This document shows positions 48,436 to 57,317 of a DNA stretch of 64,000 nt, one piece after another (within the stretch, counting starts at the first letter, position 1; every line of letters begins with the position of its first letter). Under the pieces are notes generated by a model that saw only the letters and a list, made by a program, of their open reading frames with translations, was not told the origin of the DNA and searched no databases. Made by a program: the position numbers and the translations under genes. This DNA comes from Neobacillus pocheonensis (GTDB lineage Bacteria > Bacillota > Bacilli > Bacillales > Cytobacillaceae), in the NCBI GenBank assembly GCA_023702235.1, contig JAMQCR010000001.1, forward strand, positions 310,001-374,000, written 5' to 3'.

Positions 48436-50562
48436 ACGAAATTTCTTTGCCTATTTGGATGAGATGAATATCATTACGATTCTTTTTCCACTTTCCTATT
48501 ATCAAGGATTGTCATCTTCTTTTTCTATCTCATGTGATTTTCAAGAATTCCCTTTGAAAATCATGGGGAAGAGTCAAATTGAAAATAATATTAAATATAC
48601 TTGTCATCTTGCAGAGGAAATTTCTTTTGGTAAACCATATTGGATTATTGATGAGCACGGAAGTAAGACAGATCTGCAAATAGGTGCAGTGATCCGCACA
48701 GAAACCTTTGATGAAAAATTCTATTATGTAGGGAATGATCTTGGTGTTAAGGTGGAGAACAATCAGACTCGTTTTAAGCTTTGGGCACCAACAGCTACCC
48801 AAGTTAAATTAAAATTACGGCCTCCAAATACCTTCTTTTCTGAAATTGTTAAGATGAAACGGGAGGAAAGTGGTATTTGGTCAGCCGCTGTAAACCAAGA
48901 CTTAGATTCTTATCAATATACCTATCTTGTCCTAGTGAATCAGGAATGGCGTGAGGCAGTAGATCCTTATGCAATGGCAGTTACCTCCAATGGTGAGTTT
49001 GGAGTTGTAGTAAAACTTGGAACAAATGGCCGAAACCAGCCTTACGGGAAATGGAAAGCCCTGTTGATGCTATTATTTATGAAACACATATTAGGGACTT
49101 TACGATTCATCAAAATAGTGGAGTGAAAAATAAGGGACTTTATTTAGGTGCGGGCGAGTTGAATACGAAGGGACGGGATGGAGGCCACAGGATTATCCTA
49201 CCTAAAGGAGTTAGGCATCACCCATATTGAATTTCTCCCTTTTAATGATTTTGCCGGTGTGGATGAATCGGACCGAAACAAGGAGTATAACTGGGGATAT
49301 AACCCAATTCATTTTAATGCTCCTGATGGCAGCTATTCTACTAATCCTTCTAATCCCTATTCCAGAATCAAAGAATTAAAGCAATTAATTGATAATATCC
49401 ATAGCATTGGCTAAGAGTAATTATGGATGTTGTTTATAATCATGTTTATATTCGAGAAGATTCATCTTTTGAAAAAGTAGTGCCCGGTTATTACTTCCGT
49501 CACAATGAGTTTGGTTTACCATCGAACGGGACGGGTGTAGGCAATGATATTGCATCCGAAAGGAAAATGGTCAGAAAGTATATCGTTGATTCCATTCGAT
49601 TTTGGATGGAGGAGTATCACATTGATGGCTTTCGTTTTGATTTAATGGGGATTTTGGATGTCGATACAATGTCGGAAGTGAGAAAGACTTGTGACAGCTT
49701 GCAAAATGGGACACTGCTTATTGGTGAGGGATGGAATCTTAACACCCCGCTCCCAGTTGAGCAAAAGGCGATTATTCGCAATCAGTCTAAAATGCCTAAT
49801 ATTGCCCAATTTAATGATAAATTTAGGGATACCATCAAAGGCAGTACCTTTAATTTGTTCGAAAAAGGATATGCCTTTGGAAATGCTCATTACTACGAGG
49901 CAGCATGCGAGATGCTATCTGGAAGTATTGGCTTCAAAAGACCAGAAAATGGGCTATTTAATGAGCCCTACCAATCAGTAAATTATATCGAATGCCATGA
50001 TAACCATACAATGTGGGATAAACTTATCTCTTGTTATCCGAATGTGGAGGATTCGATTCGGATGAAATATCACCGTCTGGCCACTGGAATGGTTTTATTG
50101 TCACAAGGAATCCCCTTTCTTCATAGCGGTCAGGAGTTCTTCCGAACAAAACAAGGCGAGGGAAACAGCTATCGTTCGCCAGATTATATCAATCAACTTG
50201 ATTGGGACAGAAAAAATCGGTACGAAGAGAATGTACAATACATTAAGGGGCTAATTCAGATCCGCAAATTGTTACCCTGTTTCCGAATGAGGTCCGCAAC
50301 TGAAGTCCGAGGCAGTATGCACCTTCTTCCCCTCAATGAGGTCCCCATCATTGGTTATTCATATCTGAATAAAAATAGTGATTTCGATGAGGTATTACTT
50401 TTGATTAACCCTTTTCAGGAAAAGCATACGATTTCAATTCCAGAGGGAAAATGGTTGGTGCTTGCAGATCATCTCTATTCGGAAATTAATTCCAGAAGAT
50501 CTGTAAATGGAGGGGAAATCACGATAGAACCAGTTTGTCTTAATGTTTTAGCAAAAAAATAG
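48422..50562 (+). CDS. amyX: Type I pullulanase AmyX (three frameshifts)
   Basis: GH13 debranching enzyme cleaving alpha-1,6 links of pullulan/glycogen fragments. N-terminal domains, then FKLWAPTATQVKLKL (CBM48), YETHIRDFTIH, HIEFLPFNDFAGVDE, MDVVYNH (region I), DGFRFDLMGILD (nucleophile Asp), GEGWN (acid Glu) and ECHDNHTMWDK. Frames break at 49028-49031 (CGGCCG read as GGCCG), 49183-49186 (GGCC) and 49409-49411 (GGCCTA read as GGCTA); all three sit at GGCC. Corrected length about 714 residues, as AmyX. Cytoplasmic, no signal peptide. Confidence 0.92.
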
Positions 50563-50612
50563 TTTCTTGAGATTTACTTGACTAAAAAAGCATATTGGAG
50601 ATAAAATTTATT

Positions 50613-50652
50613 AAGATAGCTATTGTATGCAATTGTTTCAATAGCTTTTTTT
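50613..50652 (+). terminator. Terminator after amyX
   Basis: AAGATAGCTATTG and CAATAGCTTTTTT hairpin followed by TTATTTTTT. Confidence 0.8.
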
Positions 50653-50774
50653 ATTTTTTAAAAGGCTGTTGAAATGATTGTGGTATATAAAACCTTCCAG
50701 CAGCAAGAGATAACCTCTATATATTGATGGAGATTGAAGCCCATTAGAACGGCATAAATTGAAGGTGAACAATT

Positions 50775-51545
50775 TTGGAACATATATTAGGACAAGAATG
50801 GGAAATTGTCCCTGCGGGAGGCGCAACTGGGGAAGCCTTTTATGCAAGGTACGAAGATCAAAGGCTTTTCTTAAAGCGCAATTCTTCTCCATTCCTAGCA
50901 GTACTATCAGCTGAAGGCATCGTCCCGAAGCTTGTTTGGACGAAACGATTGGAAAATGGGGACGTAATCACTGCACAACAATGGCTTACCGGTAGGGAGC
51001 TTAAGCCGTCTGAGATGAATCAAGAGCTTGTTGCGAAGCTTCTTAAGAAAATTCACTGCTCAGAACCGATGCTTGGAATGTTAAGTCGGTTAGAAAAATC
51101 ACCATTACTTCCTAACAAAATTTTTCAGAACATGGAAAGCGAATTGGATGATGAGGTTCTTTCTTTGCAGGAAGTCCAAAAAAAACTCGACTTTTTGAAA
51201 AGAGAAGCGGCAAATGTTTTTTGTGATGAGATGGTCGTTTGCCATGGAGATGTCAATCATAACAACTGGCTGCTTGCACAAGACAACCAGTTGTATTTAA
51301 TTGATTGGGATGGAGCGATGATTGCCGATCCTGCCATTGACTTAGGGTTATTGCTTTACTGGTACATCCCAGAGGAAAACTGGGAAAATTGGCTGGCCAT
51401 GTATGGAAAATCGTTGACCGATGATTTAAGATTACGAATGAAGTGGTATGTGGCACTGCAAACCATATCCTCCATTCAATGGCATAAAAATAAAAGCCGT
51501 TTACAAGAAATGGATAAATGGGTAGAGTTCTTAAAGGTCATTTAA
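50775..51545 (+). CDS. ytmP: YtmP, aminoglycoside/choline kinase-fold phosphotransferase
   Basis: 256-residue APH-family phosphotransferase. Catalytic loop CHGDVNHNNW and metal motif LIDWDGAMIADPAIDLG are intact. TTG start at 50775 behind AAGGTGAAC. Substrate unknown; B. subtilis YtmP sits in the same spot between amyX and ytzH-trmB. Confidence 0.85.
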   Translation: MEHILGQEWEIVPAGGATGEAFYARYEDQRLFLKRNSSPFLAVLSAEGIVPKLVWTKRLENGDVITAQQWLTGRELKPSEMNQELVAKLLKKIHCSEPMLGMLSRLEKSPLLPNKIFQNMESELDDEVLSLQEVQKKLDFLKREAANVFCDEMVVCHGDVNHNNWLLAQDNQLYLIDWDGAMIADPAIDLGLLLYWYIPEENWENWLAMYGKSLTDDLRLRMKWYVALQTISSIQWHKNKSRLQEMDKWVEFLKVI

Positions 51546-51548
51546 TTG

Positions 51549-51827
51549 TTATGAAAACTGATCAATATTGCTGACCCAATCTGACAAGTTTTCTTGGTTG
51601 GAAAGAATATGCTCATCTAAATTTGCCGTCCCGACACCTTGCTGGCTATAGTCATATACCTCCTGCAAGATATTTTTGACATTTTGATCAACCTGTGTGT
51701 TTACCATAAGGGATTTTATTAACCGTTCCAATTGTTCACATTCTGCTACTGATCCGCAGCAATCCGTTTGGTGATTGTTTAATATATCTTTAAGTAATGT
51801 AACTTGGTCCTGATGACTTAATGGCAC
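51549..51827 (-). CDS. ytzH: YtzH-like protein
   Basis: 92-residue small acidic protein, PLSHQDQVTLLKDILNNHQTD… helix-rich, with a CC pair. GTG start at 51827 is chosen: AAAGGGTG lies seven bases upstream and the length then equals B. subtilis YtzH. A longer ATG reading to 51857 passes through a strong hairpin. Function unknown; convergent with ytmP. Confidence 0.8.
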   Translation of the reverse strand: MPLSHQDQVTLLKDILNNHQTDCCGSVAECEQLERLIKSLMVNTQVDQNVKNILQEVYDYSQQGVGTANLDEHILSNQENLSDWVSNIDQFS

Positions 51828-51843
51828 GAAAGCACACCCTTTC

Positions 51844-51880
51844 AAAAAAGAATTCACAGTTAGGTTGTGAATTCTTTTTT
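51844..51880. terminator. Strong hairpin between ytzH and trmB
   Basis: AAAAAAGAATTCACA and TGTGAATTCTTTTTT, 15-bp stem. It lies upstream of ytzH and may terminate ytmP read-through that crosses ytzH antisense. Confidence 0.75.
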
Positions 51881-52026
51881 TGTTTATTCATTTTCTTTTT
51901 TAGTTGGCTTTTAACCCTTGAGAAATAAGACACTTTCGATTTTCTTTTTTCAAATAAGAAATGGCTTGCAAGCAAATAATTTGAATGTTATGGTTTGAAC
52001 GAAATTATTTTTTTAGGAGTGTCAAA

Positions 52027-52668
52027 ATGAGACTTAGGTATAAACCTTATGCAAAGGATAAAATAGAGCAGCATCCCCAATATATAGTAGCTATGCCGGA
52101 ACAGTATAAAGGCAAATGGAATGAAGTATTTGCTTCTAATCAACCGCTTCATATTGAGGTTGGTACTGGAAAAGGCCGTTTCATAACAGAAATGGCAAAA
52201 GCTAATCCTCAGATAAATTATATGGGAATTGAATTATACGATAGCGTCATTGTAGATGCTTTAGATCGCTTAATTGAGGCTGATTTACCCAATCTTAAGC
52301 TTTTAAATGTAAATGCACGTGATTTAGGGAAATATTTTGAGAAAAATGATGTAGACAGAGTCTATTTGAATTTTTCTGACCCATGGCCAAAAATCCGTCA
52401 TGAAAAAAGGCGCTTAACTTATAAGAATTTTCTAAAGCTATATGAAGAGATTCTGGTCGATGGCGGTGAAATTCACTTTAAAACGGATAACCAAGGTTTA
52501 TTTGAATATTCTTTAATGAGTTTTTCTGAATATGGATTACTATTGAAATATGTTAGTCTTGATTTTCATAAAAGTGATTACCAAGGAAACATCATGACAG
52601 AATATGAACAAAAGTTTTCTGAAATGGGAAACCGCATCTATCGTTGTGAAGTAAAGTATCAAAATTAA
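52027..52668 (+). CDS. trmB: tRNA (guanine-N7-)-methyltransferase
   Basis: TrmB, methylates G46 of tRNA with SAM. 213 residues from ATG 52027 behind TTTAGGAGTG. SAM motif EVGTGKG (residues 44-50), catalytic region [15 protein letters not shown] and [13 protein letters not shown] are all present. An upstream reading adds 14 residues without a ribosome site. Confidence 0.95.
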   Translation: MRLRYKPYAKDKIEQHPQYIVAMPEQYKGKWNEVFASNQPLHIEVGTGKGRFITEMAKANPQINYMGIELYDSVIVDALDRLIEADLPNLKLLNVNARDLGKYFEKNDVDRVYLNFSDPWPKIRHEKRRLTYKNFLKLYEEILVDGGEIHFKTDNQGLFEYSLMSFSEYGLLLKYVSLDFHKSDYQGNIMTEYEQKFSEMGNRIYRCEVKYQN

Positions 52669-52758
52669 TTGTTTGGACAGTTCATTACCCGGACTGTCCT
52701 TTTTCATTCTCATAAATATCTGTCAATGATAAGATATAGGAAAGGGAGGAGAGGGAAT

Positions 52759-53598
52759 ATGGAAACATTAAAGATAGGCAATGTTTTATTAACGTGGTTA
52801 CATGGTGGGGTTACGAATTTAGACGGCGGTGCGATGTTTGGTGTTGTTCCGAAAGGGCTGTGGTCTAAAAAGTATCCACCAAATGAAAAGAACCAAATTG
52901 AATTACCGACGGATCCCATTTTAATACAAGCCGACGGGAAAAATATCTTAGTTGAATCTGGAATTGGAAAAGGAAAATTAACCGAAAAGCAATTAAGGAA
53001 CTATGGTGTTACAAGAGAATCAGAGTTAGAAGCTTCACTTAAAACCATAGGGCTAAATCCTGAAAGCATCGATTATGTACTGATGACCCATCTCCATTTT
53101 GACCATGCTTGTGGTTTGACCAGACTTGCAGATGGAAAATTTGTTTCAACCTTCCCAAATGCAAAAATTCTTACCTCCAAAATTGAATGGGACGAGATGA
53201 GAAACCCAAATATTCGTTCTAAAAATACATATTGGAAAGAAAATTGGGAAGCAATCGAAACGCAAGTTGTCCCGTTTGAGGAACAATGGAATTTGGGATC
53301 AATTCGTTTGTCCCATACGGGTGGACACAGCAATGGTCATTCCATCCTTATTATTGAATCTGGTGGAGAGGTTGCTATCCATATGGCTGATCTCATGCCA
53401 ACACATGCCCATCAAAATAGCTTATGGGTTATGGCATATGATGATTATCCGATGGACTCCATTGCTGCAAAGGAAAAATGGGTACCCTATGCTTTAGAGC
53501 ATAACGCCTGGTTTACGTTTTATCATGATGCTTTTTACCGAGCGGTAAAATGGGGTGCAGATGGTCAAATAGTCGAAAGTATAAAAAGACAAGAATAA
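52759..53598 (+). CDS. ytnP: YtnP, metallo-beta-lactamase-fold lactonase
   Basis: 279 residues. Zinc motif HLHFDH at 111-116 and later Zn ligands in HTGGHSNGH and [12 protein letters not shown]. subtilis YtnP is a quorum-quenching lactonase. ATG 52759 behind GGGAGGAGAGGG. Upstream codons to 52669 lack a site and overlap the trmB terminator area. Confidence 0.9.
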   Translation: METLKIGNVLLTWLHGGVTNLDGGAMFGVVPKGLWSKKYPPNEKNQIELPTDPILIQADGKNILVESGIGKGKLTEKQLRNYGVTRESELEASLKTIGLNPESIDYVLMTHLHFDHACGLTRLADGKFVSTFPNAKILTSKIEWDEMRNPNIRSKNTYWKENWEAIETQVVPFEEQWNLGSIRLSHTGGHSNGHSILIIESGGEVAIHMADLMPTHAHQNSLWVMAYDDYPMDSIAAKEKWVPYALEHNAWFTFYHDAFYRAVKWGADGQIVESIKRQE

Positions 53599-53599
53599 T

Positions 53600-53656
53600 C
53601 ATAACCAATAAAATAGTGCCAATGCAATTTGAAACGGCTCTATTTTATTGGTTATG
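53600..53656. terminator. Bidirectional terminator ytnP / ytzB
   Basis: ATAACCAATAAAATAGTGCC and GGCTCTATTTTATTGGTTAT make a 20-base stem with one mismatch. The ytzB stop lies inside its right arm. Confidence 0.82.
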
Positions 53657-53986
53657 TTTTAAAGCAAATTCATTCTTAAAAGGGCGTACTTCCAGCACCG
53701 TTCCTGTGGTGGCATCAGCAATAAATTCATATTGTTTATCTTCACCCTTGTTTGTTCTGGAAATTCCACCCTTATAAACACGATAATGAATTTGTTGTGT
53801 TTTATATGGTTCGGCTTCCATATGGATCCATGAACCGCTGATAGGACCATTTTGTTTAAATTGTTTTTTTACCAGCTCTAGAACCGTTTCCGGTGATACA
53901 TCCGATTTATTTGAAATGAGTTCTTTAACGGCATAACCACCAATAGCACCAACTGCAACACCAAGGATAAATGATTTCCAGTTCAT
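53645..53986 (-). CDS. ytzB: YtzB, PepSY-domain membrane-anchored protein
   Basis: 113 residues: N-terminal membrane segment SFILGVAVGAIGGYAV, then a PepSY domain (VSPETVLELVKKQFKQNGPISGSW… FIADATTGTVLEVRP). Start ATG 53986 behind GGAGGTGTG. PepSY proteins may inhibit peptidases; the neighbouring gene ytoP is an aminopeptidase. Confidence 0.85.
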   Translation of the reverse strand: MNWKSFILGVAVGAIGGYAVKELISNKSDVSPETVLELVKKQFKQNGPISGSWIHMEAEPYKTQQIHYRVYKGGISRTNKGEDKQYEFIADATTGTVLEVRPFKNEFALKHNQ

Positions 53987-54179
53987 CAGGCACACCTCCA
54001 AAATATTTTTTTGGAAAAAGAATTCCATTCGTTCCCAGAATCTCTTTTTAGTATATCGTATTTGAAGAGTGGAAGATATTATTACCTTATCTAATTGAAT
54101 TATTGGTAAGCGGTTCGGAATATCTGTAAAATAACATTATACATAAACCATTTCAGACACTAACCAAAGGAGCCTAAAA

Positions 54180-55253
54180 ATGAACGAGCAAACCTTAAAA
54201 CTTTTCCAAACCTTAACAGAGCTTCCTGGAGCCCCTGGAAATGAGCATTTAGTTAGAAAATTCATGCGGGAACAATTGACTCGATATGCCGATGAAATCG
54301 TCCAAGATAACCTAGGTAGTATTTTTGGTGTAAGAAAAGGAACCGAAAATGGACCAATTGTCATGGTTGCAGGGCATATGGATGAAGTTGGCTTTATGGT
54401 TACAACTATCACAGATAACGGAATGCTGCGTTTTCAACCGCTTGGTGGGTGGTGGAGCCAAGTTCTTTTAGCACAACGAGTCCAAATTATGACTAAAAAC
54501 GGTCCAATCATTGGTGTCGTCGGCAGCATCCCGCCTCATCTTTTGGATGAAGCAAAACGAAGTAAGCCAATGGAAATTTCGAATATGCTAATCGATATCG
54601 GTGCAGATGACCGGGAAGATGCTGAGCGGATTGGAATAAAGCCTGGTCAGGCAATTTTGCCGATTTGCCCATTTACCCCGATGGCAAATAGAAAGAAAAT
54701 TTTAGCGAAGGCTTGGGATAATCGCTACGGATGTGGTTTAGCTATTGAATTGTTACAAGAATTGAAGGATGAACCACTACCGAACACCCTTTATTCCGGC
54801 GCAACTGTTCAAGAAGAAGTCGGACTTCGCGGTGCACAAACCGCAGCTAATATGATTAATCCAGATATCTTTTTCGCGCTAGATGCAAGCCCTGCAAATG
54901 ATATGACTGGAAGTAAATCGGAATTTGGGCAATTAGGGAAAGGGACTTTACTCCGAATTCTTGACCGTTCGATGGTAACTCATCGCGGTATGAGAGAATT
55001 CGTTCTTGATACAGCGGAAACACATAATATTCCCTATCAATATTTTGTATCACAAGGTGGGACAGATGCCGGACGTGTTCACCTTTCCAATGAAGGTGTC
55101 CCAAGTGCAGTGGTTGGTATTTGTTCACGCTATATTCATACACATGCATCGATTGTTCATATTGATGATTATGCTGCTGCAAAAGAATTAATAGTCAAGC
55201 TCGTTAAAGCGTGCGATAAATCAACAATAGATTCAATTAAAGCCAACAGCTAG
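54180..55253 (+). CDS. ytoP: YtoP, M42-family glutamyl aminopeptidase
   Basis: 357-residue M42 (PepA/TET-like) di-metal aminopeptidase. [19 protein letters not shown], metal His in [11 protein letters not shown], bridging Asp in [10 protein letters not shown] and catalytic Glu in [11 protein letters not shown]; late [13 protein letters not shown] and [11 protein letters not shown]. Equals B. subtilis YtoP in length. ATG behind AAAGGAG. Intact. Confidence 0.92.
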   Translation: MNEQTLKLFQTLTELPGAPGNEHLVRKFMREQLTRYADEIVQDNLGSIFGVRKGTENGPIVMVAGHMDEVGFMVTTITDNGMLRFQPLGGWWSQVLLAQRVQIMTKNGPIIGVVGSIPPHLLDEAKRSKPMEISNMLIDIGADDREDAERIGIKPGQAILPICPFTPMANRKKILAKAWDNRYGCGLAIELLQELKDEPLPNTLYSGATVQEEVGLRGAQTAANMINPDIFFALDASPANDMTGSKSEFGQLGKGTLLRILDRSMVTHRGMREFVLDTAETHNIPYQYFVSQGGTDAGRVHLSNEGVPSAVVGICSRYIHTHASIVHIDDYAAAKELIVKLVKACDKSTIDSIKANS

Positions 55254-55314
55254 AAAAATGAGGCATTGAAGGATGCCTCTTTTACCTGTTCAATAAAGGA
55301 GTTTTAAAGTTAGG

Positions 55315-55840
55315 ATGAAAATAATCATAGGATCAAAAAATCCAGCTAAAATTACTGCTGTTAAGAATGCCTTTCCGGAAAGTGAAATAGAGTTAATTTC
55401 CTTAGATATTCCTTCAGGGGTAAACGAGCAGCCATTTTCAGACGAAGAAACCATTAATGGTGCCATGAATCGGGCCGTTGAAGCATTAAGGCAAGGGAAT
55501 GGTGATGTTGGGATTGGTCTTGAAGGTGGAGTCCAAGAAACGAGATTAGGACTTTTAATTTGCAATTGGGGAGCACTTGCCACAAAGGATATGGAACCCA
55601 TTATAGCCGGTGGAGCGAGATTTCTGCTACCAGAGGAAGTGGCTTTAAGATTAAGGCGGGGAGGAACTTGGTCCTGTAATGGATGATTACGCCAAAAGGC
55701 AAAATGTCCGAAAGCAGGAAGGGGCTGTCGGAATTTTTACAAATGGTCTTATTAATCGGGTCGATATGTTCACCCACCTAATGAATATTTTAGTCGGACA
55801 ATATCAATACAAAATAAAATCTCTAAATAGGGAACAATAA
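55315..55840 (+). CDS. DUF84 / inosine-xanthosine triphosphatase family (frameshifted)
   Basis: YjjX-type NTPase fold: MKIIIGSKNPAKITAVKNAFP, SLDIPSGVNEQPFSDEET and GIGLEGGVQET are the nucleotide-binding blocks. The frame breaks near 55655-55658; restoring it (GGGCC read as GGC, two bases) gives RLRAGEELGPVMDDYAKRQN and the tail to TAA 55838-55840, about 175 residues. Likely hydrolyses deaminated purine nucleotides such as XTP and ITP. Confidence 0.85.
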
Positions 55841-55960
55841 GATGGGCTTCACAGCTTAACTTTGATGCATATAATTAGACTGAACAGTAGGAAGACTGAT
55901 ATATTTTTGATGGAAGCTTTTGAAGTGGATAAAAGGATCATTTAAACGGGGGCTTGAACA

Positions 55961-56275
55961 ATGAAGAATTTAGAATCCATGGAGCAATTTGAGCAACTTC
56001 GAGATCAAGGAAAAACAATCTTTATGTTTTCAGCAGGTTGGTGTCCGGATTGCCGAGTAATTGAGCCGGTTTTGCCTGAAATAGAAGAAAAGTTTAAAGA
56101 ATATGTTTTTATACACGTTGACCGAGATCAATTTATCGATCTTTGCCAACAATTAGATGTCTATGGAATACCTAGCTTCATCGGATTTGAAAACGGCAAA
56201 GAACTAGGTCGCTTTGTAAGCAAGGACAGAAAAACGCAAGAAGAAATCGAAGGATTCATTTCGGGGTTAAAATAA
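55961..56275 (+). CDS. ytpP: YtpP, thioredoxin-like protein
   Basis: 104-residue thioredoxin fold. Active site WCPDC (C28 and C31) instead of the classic WCGPC, cis-Pro in YGIPSFI. No signal peptide, so cytoplasmic. ATG behind GGGGGCTTG. Starts the ytpP-ytpQ-sftA run, as in B. subtilis. Confidence 0.9.
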   Translation: MKNLESMEQFEQLRDQGKTIFMFSAGWCPDCRVIEPVLPEIEEKFKEYVFIHVDRDQFIDLCQQLDVYGIPSFIGFENGKELGRFVSKDRKTQEEIEGFISGLK

Positions 56276-56287
56276 TTGAGTCTTTAT

Positions 56288-56317
56288 CCTCCATCTCCTT
56301 TTGAGATGGGGGTTTTT
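56288..56317 (+). terminator. Terminator after ytpP
   Basis: CCTCCATCTC and GAGATGGGGG stem followed by TTTTTA. Confidence 0.75.
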
Positions 56318-56360
56318 AATGTACAATAGTATGTACAGCTCCTAAAGAGGAGGAATTGAG

Positions 56361-57155
56361 ATGAAGATGGATAGCTTAAAAATGAAAAAGGAATTAGAAT
56401 CACGGTTAGGTGGAGAAGACCGTGTATTTTCTTATGACCGTGAGAAAGATTCGCTTAGAATCGAAAATAAATTGACCGGGAAAGGGATTACGATTTCTTT
56501 GTCTGGGATTGTAGCCAAATGGCATATCGAAAAAGAAATGGCCATTGAGAGGATCGTTTATTATGTTGAAGAAGGGCTCCGCGCTATGACGGATCCTATT
56601 CTGTTAAGCGATCACGAGAAAAAAATTTATCCTGTTATTCGCTCTGCTTCTTTTCCAGTCGAAGCAGAGGAGGGTGTCCCATTTTTAATTGATGAGCATA
56701 CAGCCGAAACCAAAATCTACTATGCGGTGGACATGGGGAAAACGTATCGGTTAATAGATGTACAAGTGATGGAACGGGAAGGTTGGGAAGCGAGCAGAAT
56801 CAGGGAAATTGCCTTATTTAATGTAAGGTCACTTTCAACTGCATTAAAGGAAGACCAAGTGAGAGGGAATTTGTTTTATTTTCTTAACACAAAAGATGGA
56901 TACGATGCCAGTCGTATTTTAAATAAGGGCTTTTTGAATGAAATGAAAAAGCGAATTACTGGTACCATGGTTATCGCTGTCCCGCATCAGGATGTTTTGA
57001 TTATTGCAGATGTCCGTAATAACACAGGATATGATGTTTTAGCACAAATGGCGATGAGCTTTTTTGCCAATGGTCGTGTGCCAATAACCGCATTGTCATT
57101 TATCTACGAAAATGGAGAATTGGAGCCGATTTTTATTTTAGGAAAAAACAAGTAG
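56361..57155 (+). CDS. ytpQ: YtpQ, DUF1444 family
   Basis: 264-residue conserved Bacillales protein. ATG 56361 behind GAGGAGGAATTGAG. N-terminal [29 protein letters not shown] and C-terminal [32 protein letters not shown] are family blocks. No known function and no membrane segment. Confidence 0.87.
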   Translation: MKMDSLKMKKELESRLGGEDRVFSYDREKDSLRIENKLTGKGITISLSGIVAKWHIEKEMAIERIVYYVEEGLRAMTDPILLSDHEKKIYPVIRSASFPVEAEEGVPFLIDEHTAETKIYYAVDMGKTYRLIDVQVMEREGWEASRIREIALFNVRSLSTALKEDQVRGNLFYFLNTKDGYDASRILNKGFLNEMKKRITGTMVIAVPHQDVLIIADVRNNTGYDVLAQMAMSFFANGRVPITALSFIYENGELEPIFILGKNK

Positions 57156-57167
57156 GGAGAAAGGAAA

Positions 57168-57194
57168 GGATCACGGTAAATAGTGGTCTTTTTT
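57168..57194 (+). terminator. Weak terminator after ytpQ
   Basis: GGATCAC and GTGGTC short stem followed by TTTTTTC. Confidence 0.5.
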
Positions 57195-57317
57195 CATCGT
57201 TAAATGGATTTTTTTACCAAACAATCAATATTTCGACTTATTCTGAGATTTTATGTCGAAATTTTAGCGAATCCTGATAAAATAGAATGAAAGATGAAAG
57301 TAGAAAGAGTGATAGTT

